Below are positions 8,019 through 16,282 of a stretch of 19,142 nucleotides of DNA, piece after piece. Position numbers and translations under genes: made by a program. This DNA comes from Candidatus Fermentithermobacillaceae bacterium UBA3907 (GTDB lineage Bacteria > Bacillota > Sulfobacillia > Fermentithermobacillales > Fermentithermobacillaceae). The stretch is from the NCBI GenBank assembly GCA_002391545.1, contig DGFF01000140.1, positions 6,836-25,977 of the forward strand, read 5' to 3'. Within the stretch, counting starts at the first letter, position 1. Each line of letters starts with the position of its first letter. The notes under the pieces are model-generated. The model searched no databases. It was not told the origin of the DNA and saw only the letters and a list, made by a program, of their open reading frames with translations.

Positions 8019-8498
8019 ATGTCAGAACAAGATCCGTACACGAGAAAACTTGTTACCACAAACTACTATGCAGACAAAACTATTGTATCAGCAAGAATTG
8101 TAGCGGTTCTCCGCGGGGAACTGGAAAATCGCAACCTCGAGCTTATCCCTCAACCATCTAGGGTCGTCAAACAAGGAGAAATCCACGAAATAATTGTCAC
8201 CGACGAGGAATCTTCTCCCGGTGAAAACGTCCAACGGATAGCTTATGTAGGTTTCGTGGAATTCCTGAGCGGTGGGGTTTTGCTAAGTGAAGATTCGGTG
8301 TTTGCAGGAAACAGGTTTCTAGGAAGCATTGCCGGTTATGACATGGCTCACTTTCCGAACCACATTAACATCGTCATAAACGGCGAGCGGATCTCAGGCG
8401 AAGATTTAGGATTAACCGTCGGTACCCCCGTGTTTTTCACACCCAATAGGAACACGACGGCACACAACCAAAACTCTCACAAAACAAAGGAGGACTAA
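8019..8498 (+). CDS. Conserved-looking small protein of unknown function, partner of the PLP enzyme
   Basis: I do not recognise this 159-residue protein. It has no signal peptide, membrane segment or obvious catalytic motif. Alternating hydrophobic stretches (TIVSARIVAVL, IHEIIVTDE, IAYVGFVEFL, INIVINGERI) suggest an all-beta domain of about 135 residues. It has a striking GYDMAHFPNHINIVI segment in the second half, followed by a polar, probably disordered tail rich in Asn, Thr, Lys and His. The start is ATG at 8019, 8 nt after GAGGAG; an in-frame GTG at 8010 overlaps that site and is unlikely. Its last codons (Lys-Glu-Asp) themselves encode the ribosome binding site of the next gene, which begins 4 bp after the stop. 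Tight coupling to the PLP enzyme is therefore likely, with the two acting as a complex or in one pathway. Confidence 0.8.
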   Translation: MSEQDPYTRKLVTTNYYADKTIVSARIVAVLRGELENRNLELIPQPSRVVKQGEIHEIIVTDEESSPGENVQRIAYVGFVEFLSGGVLLSEDSVFAGNRFLGSIAGYDMAHFPNHINIVINGERISGEDLGLTVGTPVFFTPNRNTTAHNQNSHKTKED

Positions 8499-8502
8499 TC
8501 TC

Positions 8503-9963
8503 ATGTCTAGTTTCAAGTACAAGTTCCAAATGTATAAGCATTTGCAGCAAAACACCCAGAAAATCTATGAAGAAGCAAAACAAGTAGCAGACGAACTTGG
8601 CATCGGCGAGTTAAAGGGACAAATAGGCTTAACAGGAGCCATCTCCGGATGCCCTGCGCCAATGCGGAAAAATATAATCAACGCGATTGTAGAAGGGGAA
8701 AAGAAGGTAGTACCTCTGGTAAATCTAGTCGAGGAAATCAGGGAAATTGTTAAAGACGTGTACGGTGATGAATACGATGCATGCCCAGTAAGCACCTGCG
8801 AAGGTGGACTCTGGGTAACATTTGACACATTGTTCTCGCCACCACTTACTGGCCGTGGTGATAAATATCGCGCCAGATACATTGCCCCTTTGGAGAAACA
8901 TATGCACCACCAGGCAGGTTACGGTAGACCGTTCCCAGCAAAGTACAAGGAGATTTTGGCAGATAGGGGCGCCACTGCAGGCGAATTGGGGTTCTCAGGC
9001 AAACGTCTGGACAACTTGGATGTAGTCATCGTGCCCTTAGAAGGCGCTAAATATCCAAATCACGGCATTAAATATCATCCAGTCCCGCTCCTTACTGAAG
9101 TAGACCCGGAGGCGTCGCTAGAGAGTATCGCAATTGTTGCAGAAACTCACGCACCCTACCTAACAGGATTTACTTCTCTCGGCTATGACACTCCTGGATA
9201 TGGTTATGGAGAAAAAGATGCAGAAGGCACACCTGTCCTTCAAAAAGGCATTGGAGAACTAGCCAAAGAATTCAATGTTCCATATGTAGTCGACAACGCC
9301 TGGGGACTTCCCTTCATAGGGCATGACCCCCGCAAGACAGGGGCAGACGTGCTCATATACAGCATGGACAAGGCTACAGGTTCTGGAACTTCAGGCCTTA
9401 TCATCGGTCGCGAGGATGTTATGGTACCTATAAGGCGGGCTCTCGGTATGCATGGAGACAGATATGGTACAACCGCTTCTTATGGAAAAGCTGCTTACGT
9501 AACCCTTGATCCGGGCAAAGAAGCACTTCTGACACAAGTTGCTGTACTTAAAGATTTGAGAGATAACCCTGAGATCTATACCAAGCAGGTCGACCAGCTT
9601 TATGAAATCGTTACGTCAGAGGTTGAAAAGGCTAACCCCAAACTTAAGCAAGGGTTAAAGATTAGCAAGTCGTACAACTCTTCGACTGTTGAGATCAACT
9701 ACGAAGACACCTGGAAAGACCAAATGGGCTTCCCAATATTCTCAATTGAAGATATGTACGCAGGCTCCCATTTGCTACAAGTAGGATGCAGCCAGATGGG
9801 TATAATCGCAACTATCTCATATGATGCGAACATTTTCATCTCCCCTGGACAGGGTACTTGCGATGAGGAAGGAAACATCATTGAAGAAAAAATGAGACTA
9901 GCGATTAAGGGCCTTTTCGCGCTTATCGAGATTATCGGACGATATTCAGGCTTTTTGTCCTAA
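8503..9963 (+). CDS. PLP-dependent fold-type-I enzyme, SepSecS-like motifs, substrate unknown
   Basis: A 486-residue protein with the fold-type-I PLP layout: a strand ending VPYVVDNAWG, with D264 as the likely pyridine-nitrogen ligand, then ADVLIYSMDK with K290 as the Schiff-base lysine, followed by a Gly/Ser-rich turn and GLIIG. From memory the SepSecS (Sep-tRNA:Sec-tRNA synthase) family has a similar IVNNAYG...SLDKN...GGAIIAG arrangement. This is a motif-level resemblance, not a homology proof. The N-terminal 110 residues hold SGCPAPMR (C50) and DACPVSTCEGG (C94, C99), which are unusual cysteines. A His-rich EKHMHHQAGYGRPF stretch follows (131-144). It could instead be a class-V aminotransferase, desulfurase, lyase or decarboxylase. 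Translation is supported by AAAGGAGGA at 8487-8494 and a 4-bp gap to the upstream gene. No selenocysteine or tRNA genes are nearby. Confidence 0.8.
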   Translation: MSSFKYKFQMYKHLQQNTQKIYEEAKQVADELGIGELKGQIGLTGAISGCPAPMRKNIINAIVEGEKKVVPLVNLVEEIREIVKDVYGDEYDACPVSTCEGGLWVTFDTLFSPPLTGRGDKYRARYIAPLEKHMHHQAGYGRPFPAKYKEILADRGATAGELGFSGKRLDNLDVVIVPLEGAKYPNHGIKYHPVPLLTEVDPEASLESIAIVAETHAPYLTGFTSLGYDTPGYGYGEKDAEGTPVLQKGIGELAKEFNVPYVVDNAWGLPFIGHDPRKTGADVLIYSMDKATGSGTSGLIIGREDVMVPIRRALGMHGDRYGTTASYGKAAYVTLDPGKEALLTQVAVLKDLRDNPEIYTKQVDQLYEIVTSEVEKANPKLKQGLKISKSYNSSTVEINYEDTWKDQMGFPIFSIEDMYAGSHLLQVGCSQMGIIATISYDANIFISPGQGTCDEEGNIIEEKMRLAIKGLFALIEIIGRYSGFLS

Positions 9964-9994
9964 CATTAGACTGTCTCAAATACCTAACATGTAT

Positions 9995-10026
9995 GAGGAG
10001 CGGTTTGTTTCAGCAAACCGCTCCTC
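9995..10026. terminator. Strong hairpin between convergent genes
   Basis: GAGGAGCGGTTTG (9995-10007) and CAAACCGCTCCTC (10014-10026) form a perfect 13-bp stem with a 6-nt loop, 31 bp after the PLP-enzyme stop and 15 bp beyond the end of the leftward M20 gene. The downstream side on the + strand is only moderately T-rich (TCTATACTT), and on the - strand it is not T-rich. Most likely it is a bidirectional terminator serving both convergent units. Confidence 0.75.
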
Positions 10027-10041
10027 TCTATACTTCAACTG

Positions 10042-11238
10042 CTAATTGCGGCTTAGATAATCTATGCAAGCCCTAGCAAACACCGCCGAAGCAATGTGAA
10101 GCACATCTTCATCTACATCAAACTTGGGATGATGGTTGGGATACGCCGTACCTTTTTCCTTGTTTGCAGTGCCAATACCGATGAACGTCCCAGGCACCTT
10201 CTCCAAGTAATACGACATATCTTCTGCTCCCATTGTAGGCTCTTGAATATCCACTACTTTTTCCTGACCTACTATTGTGCGTGCAGATTCTTCTAAAAAC
10301 TGTGTGATCTCCTCGTCGTTTATGACAGGTCTGTAGCCCAGATTATACTCCACATCTGCATCGGCTCTCATTGCCCTTGCTATCCCTACGGCGATCTCTT
10401 CAATTCGTCTAGGCAGAAACTGCTCAAGCCCCTTGTCAAAGTACCTAACAGTACCTCTGAGAACACACTTCTCAGGGATTATGTTGTGGGCTGAACCAGC
10501 CGCAACTTGTCCTACGGTCACCACGGCAGGTTCTACGGGCTTTGTTTCCCTCGAAACGATTGCCTGCATAGAAAGGATGATCTGTGCAGCGACCACTATT
10601 GGATCAACGCATTGCTCAGGGGTAGCACCATGTCCTCCTTTGCCTTTCACGGTAATGGTAAAAGAGTCAGATGCCGCCATAAAGGGCCCACACTTGAAAC
10701 CAAACTGCCCTGATTCCAATGGCCAAAGCGTTCCTACATGACCAGCTATTATTGCGTCTACCTTTGGATCTTCTAAAGCGCCTTCTTCTATCATGACCCG
10801 CGCTCCCCCTGAACTTTCCTCACCCGGCTGAAATATAAAACGAACGTTTCCTTTTAAGTCTTTTTTCAACTGCGAGAGGATCATTGCAGCTCCTAATACT
10901 ATGGCGGCATGAGCATCATGGCCGCATGCATGCATTCTACCTGGTATCTCTGAAGCAAAAGGAAGTCCTGTTTCTTCGGTTATCGGTAACCCATCGATGT
11001 CTGCTCTAATCGCCATGGTTTTGCCTTCGCATGCGCCTCTTAAAGTGCCAATTACGCCACATCCGGCGATACATCTAACTTCTATTCCCATATTCCTAAG
11101 CTCTTCTTCTATGAAAGCAGCGGTCCTTGGAGTATCCATTCCCAATTCCGGATATCGGTGAATTGCCCTGCGCCAACCTATGATTGCTGGTTCTATCTTC
11201 TCAGCAAGCCGCAAAACCTCGTCTTCTTTGTTTCGCAC
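10042..11238 (-). CDS. M20 family N-acyl-amino-acid amidohydrolase / carboxypeptidase
   Basis: A 398-residue metal-dependent amidohydrolase of the HipO/IAA-hydrolase branch (M20D), which removes acyl groups from N-acyl amino acids or cleaves related amides. Motifs are RADIDGLPI (78-86), MHACGHDAH (102-110; C105 and H107 as metal ligands), QPGEE (137-141) with the catalytic Glu, AGHVG (H167), a dimerisation-domain KGKGGHGATP, GAEDMSYY near the C-terminus and YPNHHPKFDVDE (about 366-377) with a further metal ligand. No signal peptide is present. The start is GTG; GAGAGGGG lies about 10 nt upstream. It is the last gene of the leftward block, 32 bp after the permease stop. Members of this family are hard to tell apart by sequence; N-acetyl-diaminopimelate deacetylase is a possible alternative, but no lysine genes are nearby. 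Confidence 0.88.
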   Translation of the reverse strand: MRNKEDEVLRLAEKIEPAIIGWRRAIHRYPELGMDTPRTAAFIEEELRNMGIEVRCIAGCGVIGTLRGACEGKTMAIRADIDGLPITEETGLPFASEIPGRMHACGHDAHAAIVLGAAMILSQLKKDLKGNVRFIFQPGEESSGGARVMIEEGALEDPKVDAIIAGHVGTLWPLESGQFGFKCGPFMAASDSFTITVKGKGGHGATPEQCVDPIVVAAQIILSMQAIVSRETKPVEPAVVTVGQVAAGSAHNIIPEKCVLRGTVRYFDKGLEQFLPRRIEEIAVGIARAMRADADVEYNLGYRPVINDEEITQFLEESARTIVGQEKVVDIQEPTMGAEDMSYYLEKVPGTFIGIGTANKEKGTAYPNHHPKFDVDEDVLHIASAVFARACIDYLSRN

Positions 11239-11270
11239 GCCTTCTAGTCCCCTCTCAAGTATATGCGCTT

Positions 11271-12986
11271 CTAGATTTCAGCATATCTCCGCTCGGCAAC
11301 ATTATCTAGCCACCGAATAAAAGCATAAGCAGATGCTAATATTATGGCTCCTGATACACAATAAATCCAAGAATAGGCGACTCCCCAGCGTATAAGGCTG
11401 TATACAATCCCGCCCAGTGCAGCTACGTACAGTAGACTCAATAACCAAGCCACCATGGTTCCAAAGTTCCCCTTCATTGCCTGCTGTGGATCGGTCCAAT
11501 CCAGTTTAGCGAAGGATACGTCGTATAGCAAACAGATAGCGTTTACAGGAACTGAGACTAACACGCCGAGGAACAAGAGGATTAGGATCCGAAAAACATC
11601 AAGTTTAAGAGCTATAACTCCAATGACAACTAGTATAAGAAGCTGAATGCATGAAAACAGAATGCTGTAAACAAGCTTGGCTCTAACTTGAATTACAGGT
11701 GATACAGGGATTATTTTGCTAATCCAAAATGTTTGTCCCTCCCTGGAAACTGCCGATGACGAAATCTGACTCATCGCAGTTATTGCCCCATGTATTCCGA
11801 CTAATATAAGCAAAGCTATGTCTAGTACTCCAGGGATGCCAGTTATTGCGGCTAAAGACTCCCCTAAATCTCCTCCGCCGCCTATATAGCCGAAAACCAA
11901 TATTATGGGTAGTATCATAAGATTCATAAGAGCGGTCATAAGATAAGTCGGATTTCGTACAAGAAGTCTATGTTCCTTTACAAGCATGGCTTCGAAGGCA
12001 CTCTTTGCCTTTGGCCACGCTAATTCCCCCTCTTGTTGTTCTACCGTTACCCGTTCTTTTTTCTTGACCGATACTGTTCCCGTAGTTGCGCCTTCAAAGA
12101 ACCACCTCTGGGAAAACGATACAACCAAGACAAGGACACCTATAGATACCCCTGCATAGAGCAAAAAGCCTAGTACCTTTTGGCTCAAAGATGTACCAGT
12201 AAGCGCCCAAGCGCCCCACTTAAGGATGGGATAGAACTTGCTTGCAGCTGCGACAAGCCCGTTATTTTCCATAAGCAATTGAACAAACTGTTCAGGGCCG
12301 TATTGAGTCATATTGATGTTCAAATAGTTAAATACCATAATGAACGCAAAAACGACCAGACCCGATAGCACCCGAATCCAATCTTTCTTGGGCGAACGGG
12401 CCGTGAACTTCATGAGAATCGCTATGATAAGCACAGAAATTGCTATTGGTATACAAGGGATCAAAAGCAGGGTGAAAACACCAGGAACCCAATAGGACAT
12501 ATCTTTCAGATGAATCCCTAAGCTAAGAAAGAATGGGCCCGCAAACATGATAACCCCTAGCAGTTCAGTAAAGTATGCTACCGATATCTTAGACGCCATT
12601 ATTTGCCATGGAGGTAGAGGCAGAGCCCTGAGAGTTTCTAGGTCGCTGCTATCGTATAAAGCTGACATCAGTTGGCTGAAGCCAAAAAAGATCACCATTA
12701 CCTGTCCAGACATAATTGCTAAAATCACTACGAATCCCGGCTGTCCCATACCGACGAACGCCTCAGACAACACGTTAGAAAATTTAAATAAAACTCCCAT
12801 AAAAGGAATTAGGGCCAATGCCAACAAACCGAAATAAAGATATAATACTACTTTCTTCTTTGAACCTAGCCCCATTCTTTCTGCTGTTCCAGATAGGCTA
12901 TAACTCACCTTGAACTGAAGTTTCAACAAAGAAGAGAATGGCTTTCTGGCTCTCGGAAAGTTTAGGCTTTCTGAACTGTTAGACAT
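11271..12986 (-). CDS. ABC-2-type exporter permease (large form)
   Basis: A 571-residue integral membrane protein with about a dozen hydrophobic segments: a first group from about 45 to 220, a pair near 265-290, and a second group from about 345 to the C-terminus. A charged cytoplasmic stretch lies around 300-335 (VKKKERVTVEQQEGELAWPK). The motif YDSSDLETLRALPLPPWQI (about 110-128) is characteristic of the putative ABC_tran_2-type permeases of Clostridia, which have two half-permeases in one chain. It follows the ATPase gene by 45 bp and has its own GAGGGGG site 7 nt before the ATG, so the two should form one exporter. Substrate is unknown. The permease role is clear from topology and neighbour; the family name is from memory. 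Confidence 0.85.
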   Translation of the reverse strand: MSNSSESLNFPRARKPFSSLLKLQFKVSYSLSGTAERMGLGSKKKVVLYLYFGLLALALIPFMGVLFKFSNVLSEAFVGMGQPGFVVILAIMSGQVMVIFFGFSQLMSALYDSSDLETLRALPLPPWQIMASKISVAYFTELLGVIMFAGPFFLSLGIHLKDMSYWVPGVFTLLLIPCIPIAISVLIIAILMKFTARSPKKDWIRVLSGLVVFAFIMVFNYLNINMTQYGPEQFVQLLMENNGLVAAASKFYPILKWGAWALTGTSLSQKVLGFLLYAGVSIGVLVLVVSFSQRWFFEGATTGTVSVKKKERVTVEQQEGELAWPKAKSAFEAMLVKEHRLLVRNPTYLMTALMNLMILPIILVFGYIGGGGDLGESLAAITGIPGVLDIALLILVGIHGAITAMSQISSSAVSREGQTFWISKIIPVSPVIQVRAKLVYSILFSCIQLLILVVIGVIALKLDVFRILILLFLGVLVSVPVNAICLLYDVSFAKLDWTDPQQAMKGNFGTMVAWLLSLLYVAALGGIVYSLIRWGVAYSWIYCVSGAIILASAYAFIRWLDNVAERRYAEI

Positions 12987-13031
12987 CTCTTTGCCCCCTC
13001 TTTAATGTTTCCAGTGTAGAGACCTTCATGG

Positions 13032-13796
13032 TTACCTTGCCAAAGAAGCCAATTGCTCTTCTGGAAGCTGGGCTTCGGTAATAAGCAAGAAAATCTCTTC
13101 CAAAGATTTATCACCTTCCTGAGCAAAAAGATGTTTCATTTCTTCAACTGTATTCACAGTGAGGAGTTTACCTTTGTGAATAATACCTACTCTATCGCAA
13201 AGCCTCTCAGCGACTTCCAAAACGTGGGTTGAAAAAAATACGGAGCCTCCTTGTTCCGTATGGGAACGCATCATTTCTTTGAGCATGAAAGAAGACCTTG
13301 GGTCTAGGCCAACCATTGGCTCGTCCAAGATCCAAATCTTGGGTCGGTGCATAAGAGAACCTATAACCGCTATCTTCTGACGCATACCTCGAGAATATGT
13401 GCCGATTGGTTCGTTGACCGCTTGGAGCATCTCAAAGGTCTCGAGAAGTTCCAATGCGCGCAACCTTCTTTCCTCGTAGGGCACTCCATAAACATCACAC
13501 AAGAAACTCAAGTATTCAAGGCCCGTTATTTTCTCCCAAAGTTGAGCTTCGTCAGGGACGTATCCTAACCGTCTTTTCGCTTCTATAGGCTGCTCAAGTG
13601 CATCAATTCCATCAACTTCGATGGAACCTTCGTCGGGAGTTAGGATCCCAACTATCATCTTGATGGTAGTGCTTTTCCCGGCTCCATTTGGCCCTAAGAA
13701 TCCGAATATCTCACCTGGTTGCACCTGTAAATCCAAACCGTCTACCGCTCTTACACCGCTTCCGTACGTTTTGGATACTCCTTCTAATCTAAGCAA
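13032..13796 (-). CDS. ABC exporter ATP-binding protein
   Basis: ATPase subunit of an ABC-2 exporter, about 254 residues. It shows Walker A GPNGAGKST, a DE-type Q-loop region (GYVPDEAQLWEKIT), the signature YSRGMRQKIAV, Walker B IWILDEP, a D-loop GLDPRS and the H-loop STHVLEVAERLCD, in the usual order. Start choice: an ATG at 13817 has no good ribosome site, but a strong GAGGAGGT (13811-13804) lies inside that longer frame. It stands exactly 7 nt before TTG at 13796 (another TTG at 13799 is 4 nt away). I therefore prefer the TTG start, which removes seven residues that no ABC motif needs. The gene is followed by its permease and preceded by purL with a gap of about 105 bp. Confidence 0.93.
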   Translation of the reverse strand: MLRLEGVSKTYGSGVRAVDGLDLQVQPGEIFGFLGPNGAGKSTTIKMIVGILTPDEGSIEVDGIDALEQPIEAKRRLGYVPDEAQLWEKITGLEYLSFLCDVYGVPYEERRLRALELLETFEMLQAVNEPIGTYSRGMRQKIAVIGSLMHRPKIWILDEPMVGLDPRSSFMLKEMMRSHTEQGGSVFFSTHVLEVAERLCDRVGIIHKGKLLTVNTVEEMKHLFAQEGDKSLEEIFLLITEAQLPEEQLASLAR

Positions 13797-13803
13797 CAAA
13801 CGT

Positions 13804-13811
13804 ACCTCCTC
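13804..13811 (-). promoter_or_regulatory. Strong Shine-Dalgarno site inside the longest ABC ATPase frame
   Basis: On the minus strand GAGGAGGT is followed by a 7-nt spacer and TTG at 13796. It lies just downstream of the ATG at 13817 and argues that this ATG is not the start. Confidence 0.6.
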
Positions 13812-13901
13812 TGCCATGCGGCACTATCAGCCTTACTATTTCACTTCGTTACCTTGCTTCGTTATTCAATTACGACTGTATTTCGTTATGGTCTGCCACT
13901 T

Positions 13902-16235
13902 TTACCGGGTACCTTCATCGTGGAAACCTAGAGCTCGCGGCATTGCACCATGATACGCATGAGCCATTTCCGCGTAAGAAACATCTATCACCTTCGCTTC
14001 CCCGCACCTTACGCACATATCTAAAGTAAACCTGTCTGGTACAACCTCTCCTACTACTGTAAATGGCACACCCTTGACGTTACACAACTCAGAAATCGCA
14101 TCTTCGCATTTTACATCAAAGCTAACTACTACCAAAGGATTGCATTCGCCAAAAAGTACCGAATCAATACGGTGACGGGTATCTAACATCCATCTCATGG
14201 GCTCAACGTTTATCTTCGCTCCTTTTGCACCTTCTGCGCCAAAAATGCAAGACAACGCTATAGCAGTACCAAATCCACCTAAGGACCCAGGCTGGGCAGA
14301 ACTCAGTAAACCCTTTTGTGAGCAATCAATAAGCACGTCAATTATTGCCTTTGCAAGGTTAAGGTCTGGATATCTCACGTTACCCGCTACAACTCCGTGT
14401 ATCCTCTCAAGATACTCTGAACCGCAGATAGAGTCTTCGTCACCTGAAAGTTTACCAATCAACCCAATTTTATGTCCGGGCTGTTTAAAGCCAGGAGAAA
14501 TTGCTTTATCAACATGACTAATCACGCCCACAGCGCCTATGGTAGGCGTAGGATATACAGAAACGCCCCCGGTTTCATTGTACAAACTGACGTTTCCTCC
14601 TGTTACCGGTACTCCCAGCTCGCTACATGCTTCTGCCATTCCTTCAACAGACTCTTTTAGCTGCCAGAATATCTCCGGGTTCTCGGGATTACCAAAGTTT
14701 AGGCAGTTGCTTATCCCAAGAGGAACAGCGCCTGTAGCTGCCACTTTGCACAAAACATCCCAAACTGCCCATTGAGTACCTGCTCTAGGATCAAGATAAA
14801 CTAGCCTGCCATTTACACCTGTAACCACTGAAAGCCCTTTGTCTGTGCCCGACACTTGCCAAACTGGCCCCGCTTCCTCCAGTTTCAGAGATTTGGGATT
14901 CAAATTGTGGAAAGCCTGGTCTGTCTCTAATTCCTGAGAGGTTTCTTGAGAACAAGTGAGCAAGACATCTTTTGAGACGATATTGGGCGATTCGAGGAGC
15001 CGAAGCAAAATCTGGTTAATTTCATCCAAGGAAGGCACAGGAATCGATTTGGCCGAAAACTCCCTGGTTTCTAAAAGATATGTGGGCTCACGATATTCAG
15101 GATCATATAACGGAGCATCGGTTAGAATCTCAGCTGGAACTTGCGCTACCTTCTCTCCGTTTTCAGTAACCTCCAAATTACCTGTATCGGTCACCACGCC
15201 TATTTCACTAGCTTGGATGCCCCATTTATCTGCAATGCGCTTCACCATTTCTACCTTGCCTCGTTCAACGATTAGGAGCATTCGTTCTTGAGTCTCAGAT
15301 AAAAGTATTTCATAAGGGGTCATCCCTTCTTCTCTAACTGGCACCTTTGTAATTTCAATTGAGATACCAGTTCCAGCCCTTGCAGCCGTTTCTGCTGCAG
15401 AAGACGCTATTCCAGCTGCCCCCATGTCTTGTATCCCCACGATTGCTCCGCTCAGCATCATTTCGAGGCAAGCTTCGATAAGCCGTCTCTCTACTTCCGG
15501 ATCGCCTTCAACCGTAGGCGGTTTGGTTTCCAGAGCCTCAGCGATTTCTTCTGAAGCAAAGGTGCATCCGTGTATACCATCTCGTCCGGTAGGATTGCCT
15601 GCAATCATCACAATATTACCTATACCTGCAGCTTGACCTCTGTGAATATGAGAAACCTTCATAAGCCCTACGCACATAACATTGCACAAAGGGTTTTGGC
15701 TATAGGGTTCTGCAAAGAACGCATCTAACCATAGGGCTGGAATACCCAGTGTCCTGAGATAATCCATCATACCAGCCGATACTTGCGAACACAAAAACCT
15801 GTTCCTTTCGCTAGAAAGAGGACCGAATCTCACGGTACCCGCAACGCCTGCAGGCCGAGCTCCCATGGCCAGCACATCTCTTACGATGCCGCCTACCCCT
15901 GTGGCTGCACCATGATACGGTTCAACTGCGCATGGATGATTGTGGGACTCGATTTTGAACGCCGCAGCTAGTCCGTCACCGATGTCAACTACGCCAGCGT
16001 TTTCCCCTGGGCCTACCAGTACGTAAGGTCCCTCTGTCGGCAGGGTTTTTAATAGGTTTTTTGAATGTTTGTAGCCACAGTGCTCAGACCACAGAACTGA
16101 AAACAATCCCAGTTCTGTGTAATTAGGTTCTCTACCCAACTTTTCCACAATGAGCTTGTACTCATCGTCTCTAAGCCCCATCTGTCTCCACACTTCGGGA
16201 GTTACGACTTCTGAATTCTTGTACTTATCAGTCAT
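13902..16235 (-). CDS. purL: Phosphoribosylformylglycinamidine synthase subunit PurL (divergent)
   Basis: PurL converts FGAR, ATP and ammonia to FGAM in purine synthesis. At 777 residues it is the small form, which normally needs PurQ (glutaminase) and PurS; neither is in the window. Marks are LWSEHCGYKHSK with catalytic-region H52, FKIESHNHP (93-101), the ATP-site GAATGVGGIVRD (109-120), QDMGAAG (269-275), NFGNPENPEIFWQ (513-525) and GGNVSLYNET. The start is ATG 16235, after GAGGTG (16247-16242) with a 6-nt spacer; an in-frame GTG at 16244 is part of that ribosome site. Two normally well-conserved stretches differ from what I recall for Bacillus PurL: residues about 167-176, and 422-475, which lack the usual YDHMV and TDxN signatures. 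It lies 47 bp after purB in one operon. Confidence 0.93.
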   Translation of the reverse strand: MTDKYKNSEVVTPEVWRQMGLRDDEYKLIVEKLGREPNYTELGLFSVLWSEHCGYKHSKNLLKTLPTEGPYVLVGPGENAGVVDIGDGLAAAFKIESHNHPCAVEPYHGAATGVGGIVRDVLAMGARPAGVAGTVRFGPLSSERNRFLCSQVSAGMMDYLRTLGIPALWLDAFFAEPYSQNPLCNVMCVGLMKVSHIHRGQAAGIGNIVMIAGNPTGRDGIHGCTFASEEIAEALETKPPTVEGDPEVERRLIEACLEMMLSGAIVGIQDMGAAGIASSAAETAARAGTGISIEITKVPVREEGMTPYEILLSETQERMLLIVERGKVEMVKRIADKWGIQASEIGVVTDTGNLEVTENGEKVAQVPAEILTDAPLYDPEYREPTYLLETREFSAKSIPVPSLDEINQILLRLLESPNIVSKDVLLTCSQETSQELETDQAFHNLNPKSLKLEEAGPVWQVSGTDKGLSVVTGVNGRLVYLDPRAGTQWAVWDVLCKVAATGAVPLGISNCLNFGNPENPEIFWQLKESVEGMAEACSELGVPVTGGNVSLYNETGGVSVYPTPTIGAVGVISHVDKAISPGFKQPGHKIGLIGKLSGDEDSICGSEYLERIHGVVAGNVRYPDLNLAKAIIDVLIDCSQKGLLSSAQPGSLGGFGTAIALSCIFGAEGAKGAKINVEPMRWMLDTRHRIDSVLFGECNPLVVVSFDVKCEDAISELCNVKGVPFTVVGEVVPDRFTLDMCVRCGEAKVIDVSYAEMAHAYHGAMPRALGFHDEGTR

Positions 16236-16241
16236 AAAAAG

Positions 16242-16247
16242 CACCTC
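16242..16247 (-). promoter_or_regulatory. Shine-Dalgarno site deciding the purL start
   Basis: GAGGTG on the minus strand stands 6 nt before ATG at 16235. It contains the alternative GTG (16244), which is thereby ruled out as the main start. Confidence 0.65.
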
Positions 16248-16282
16248 AATCCCTGAACTAGTTTATCTTTTAACGCGTAATT

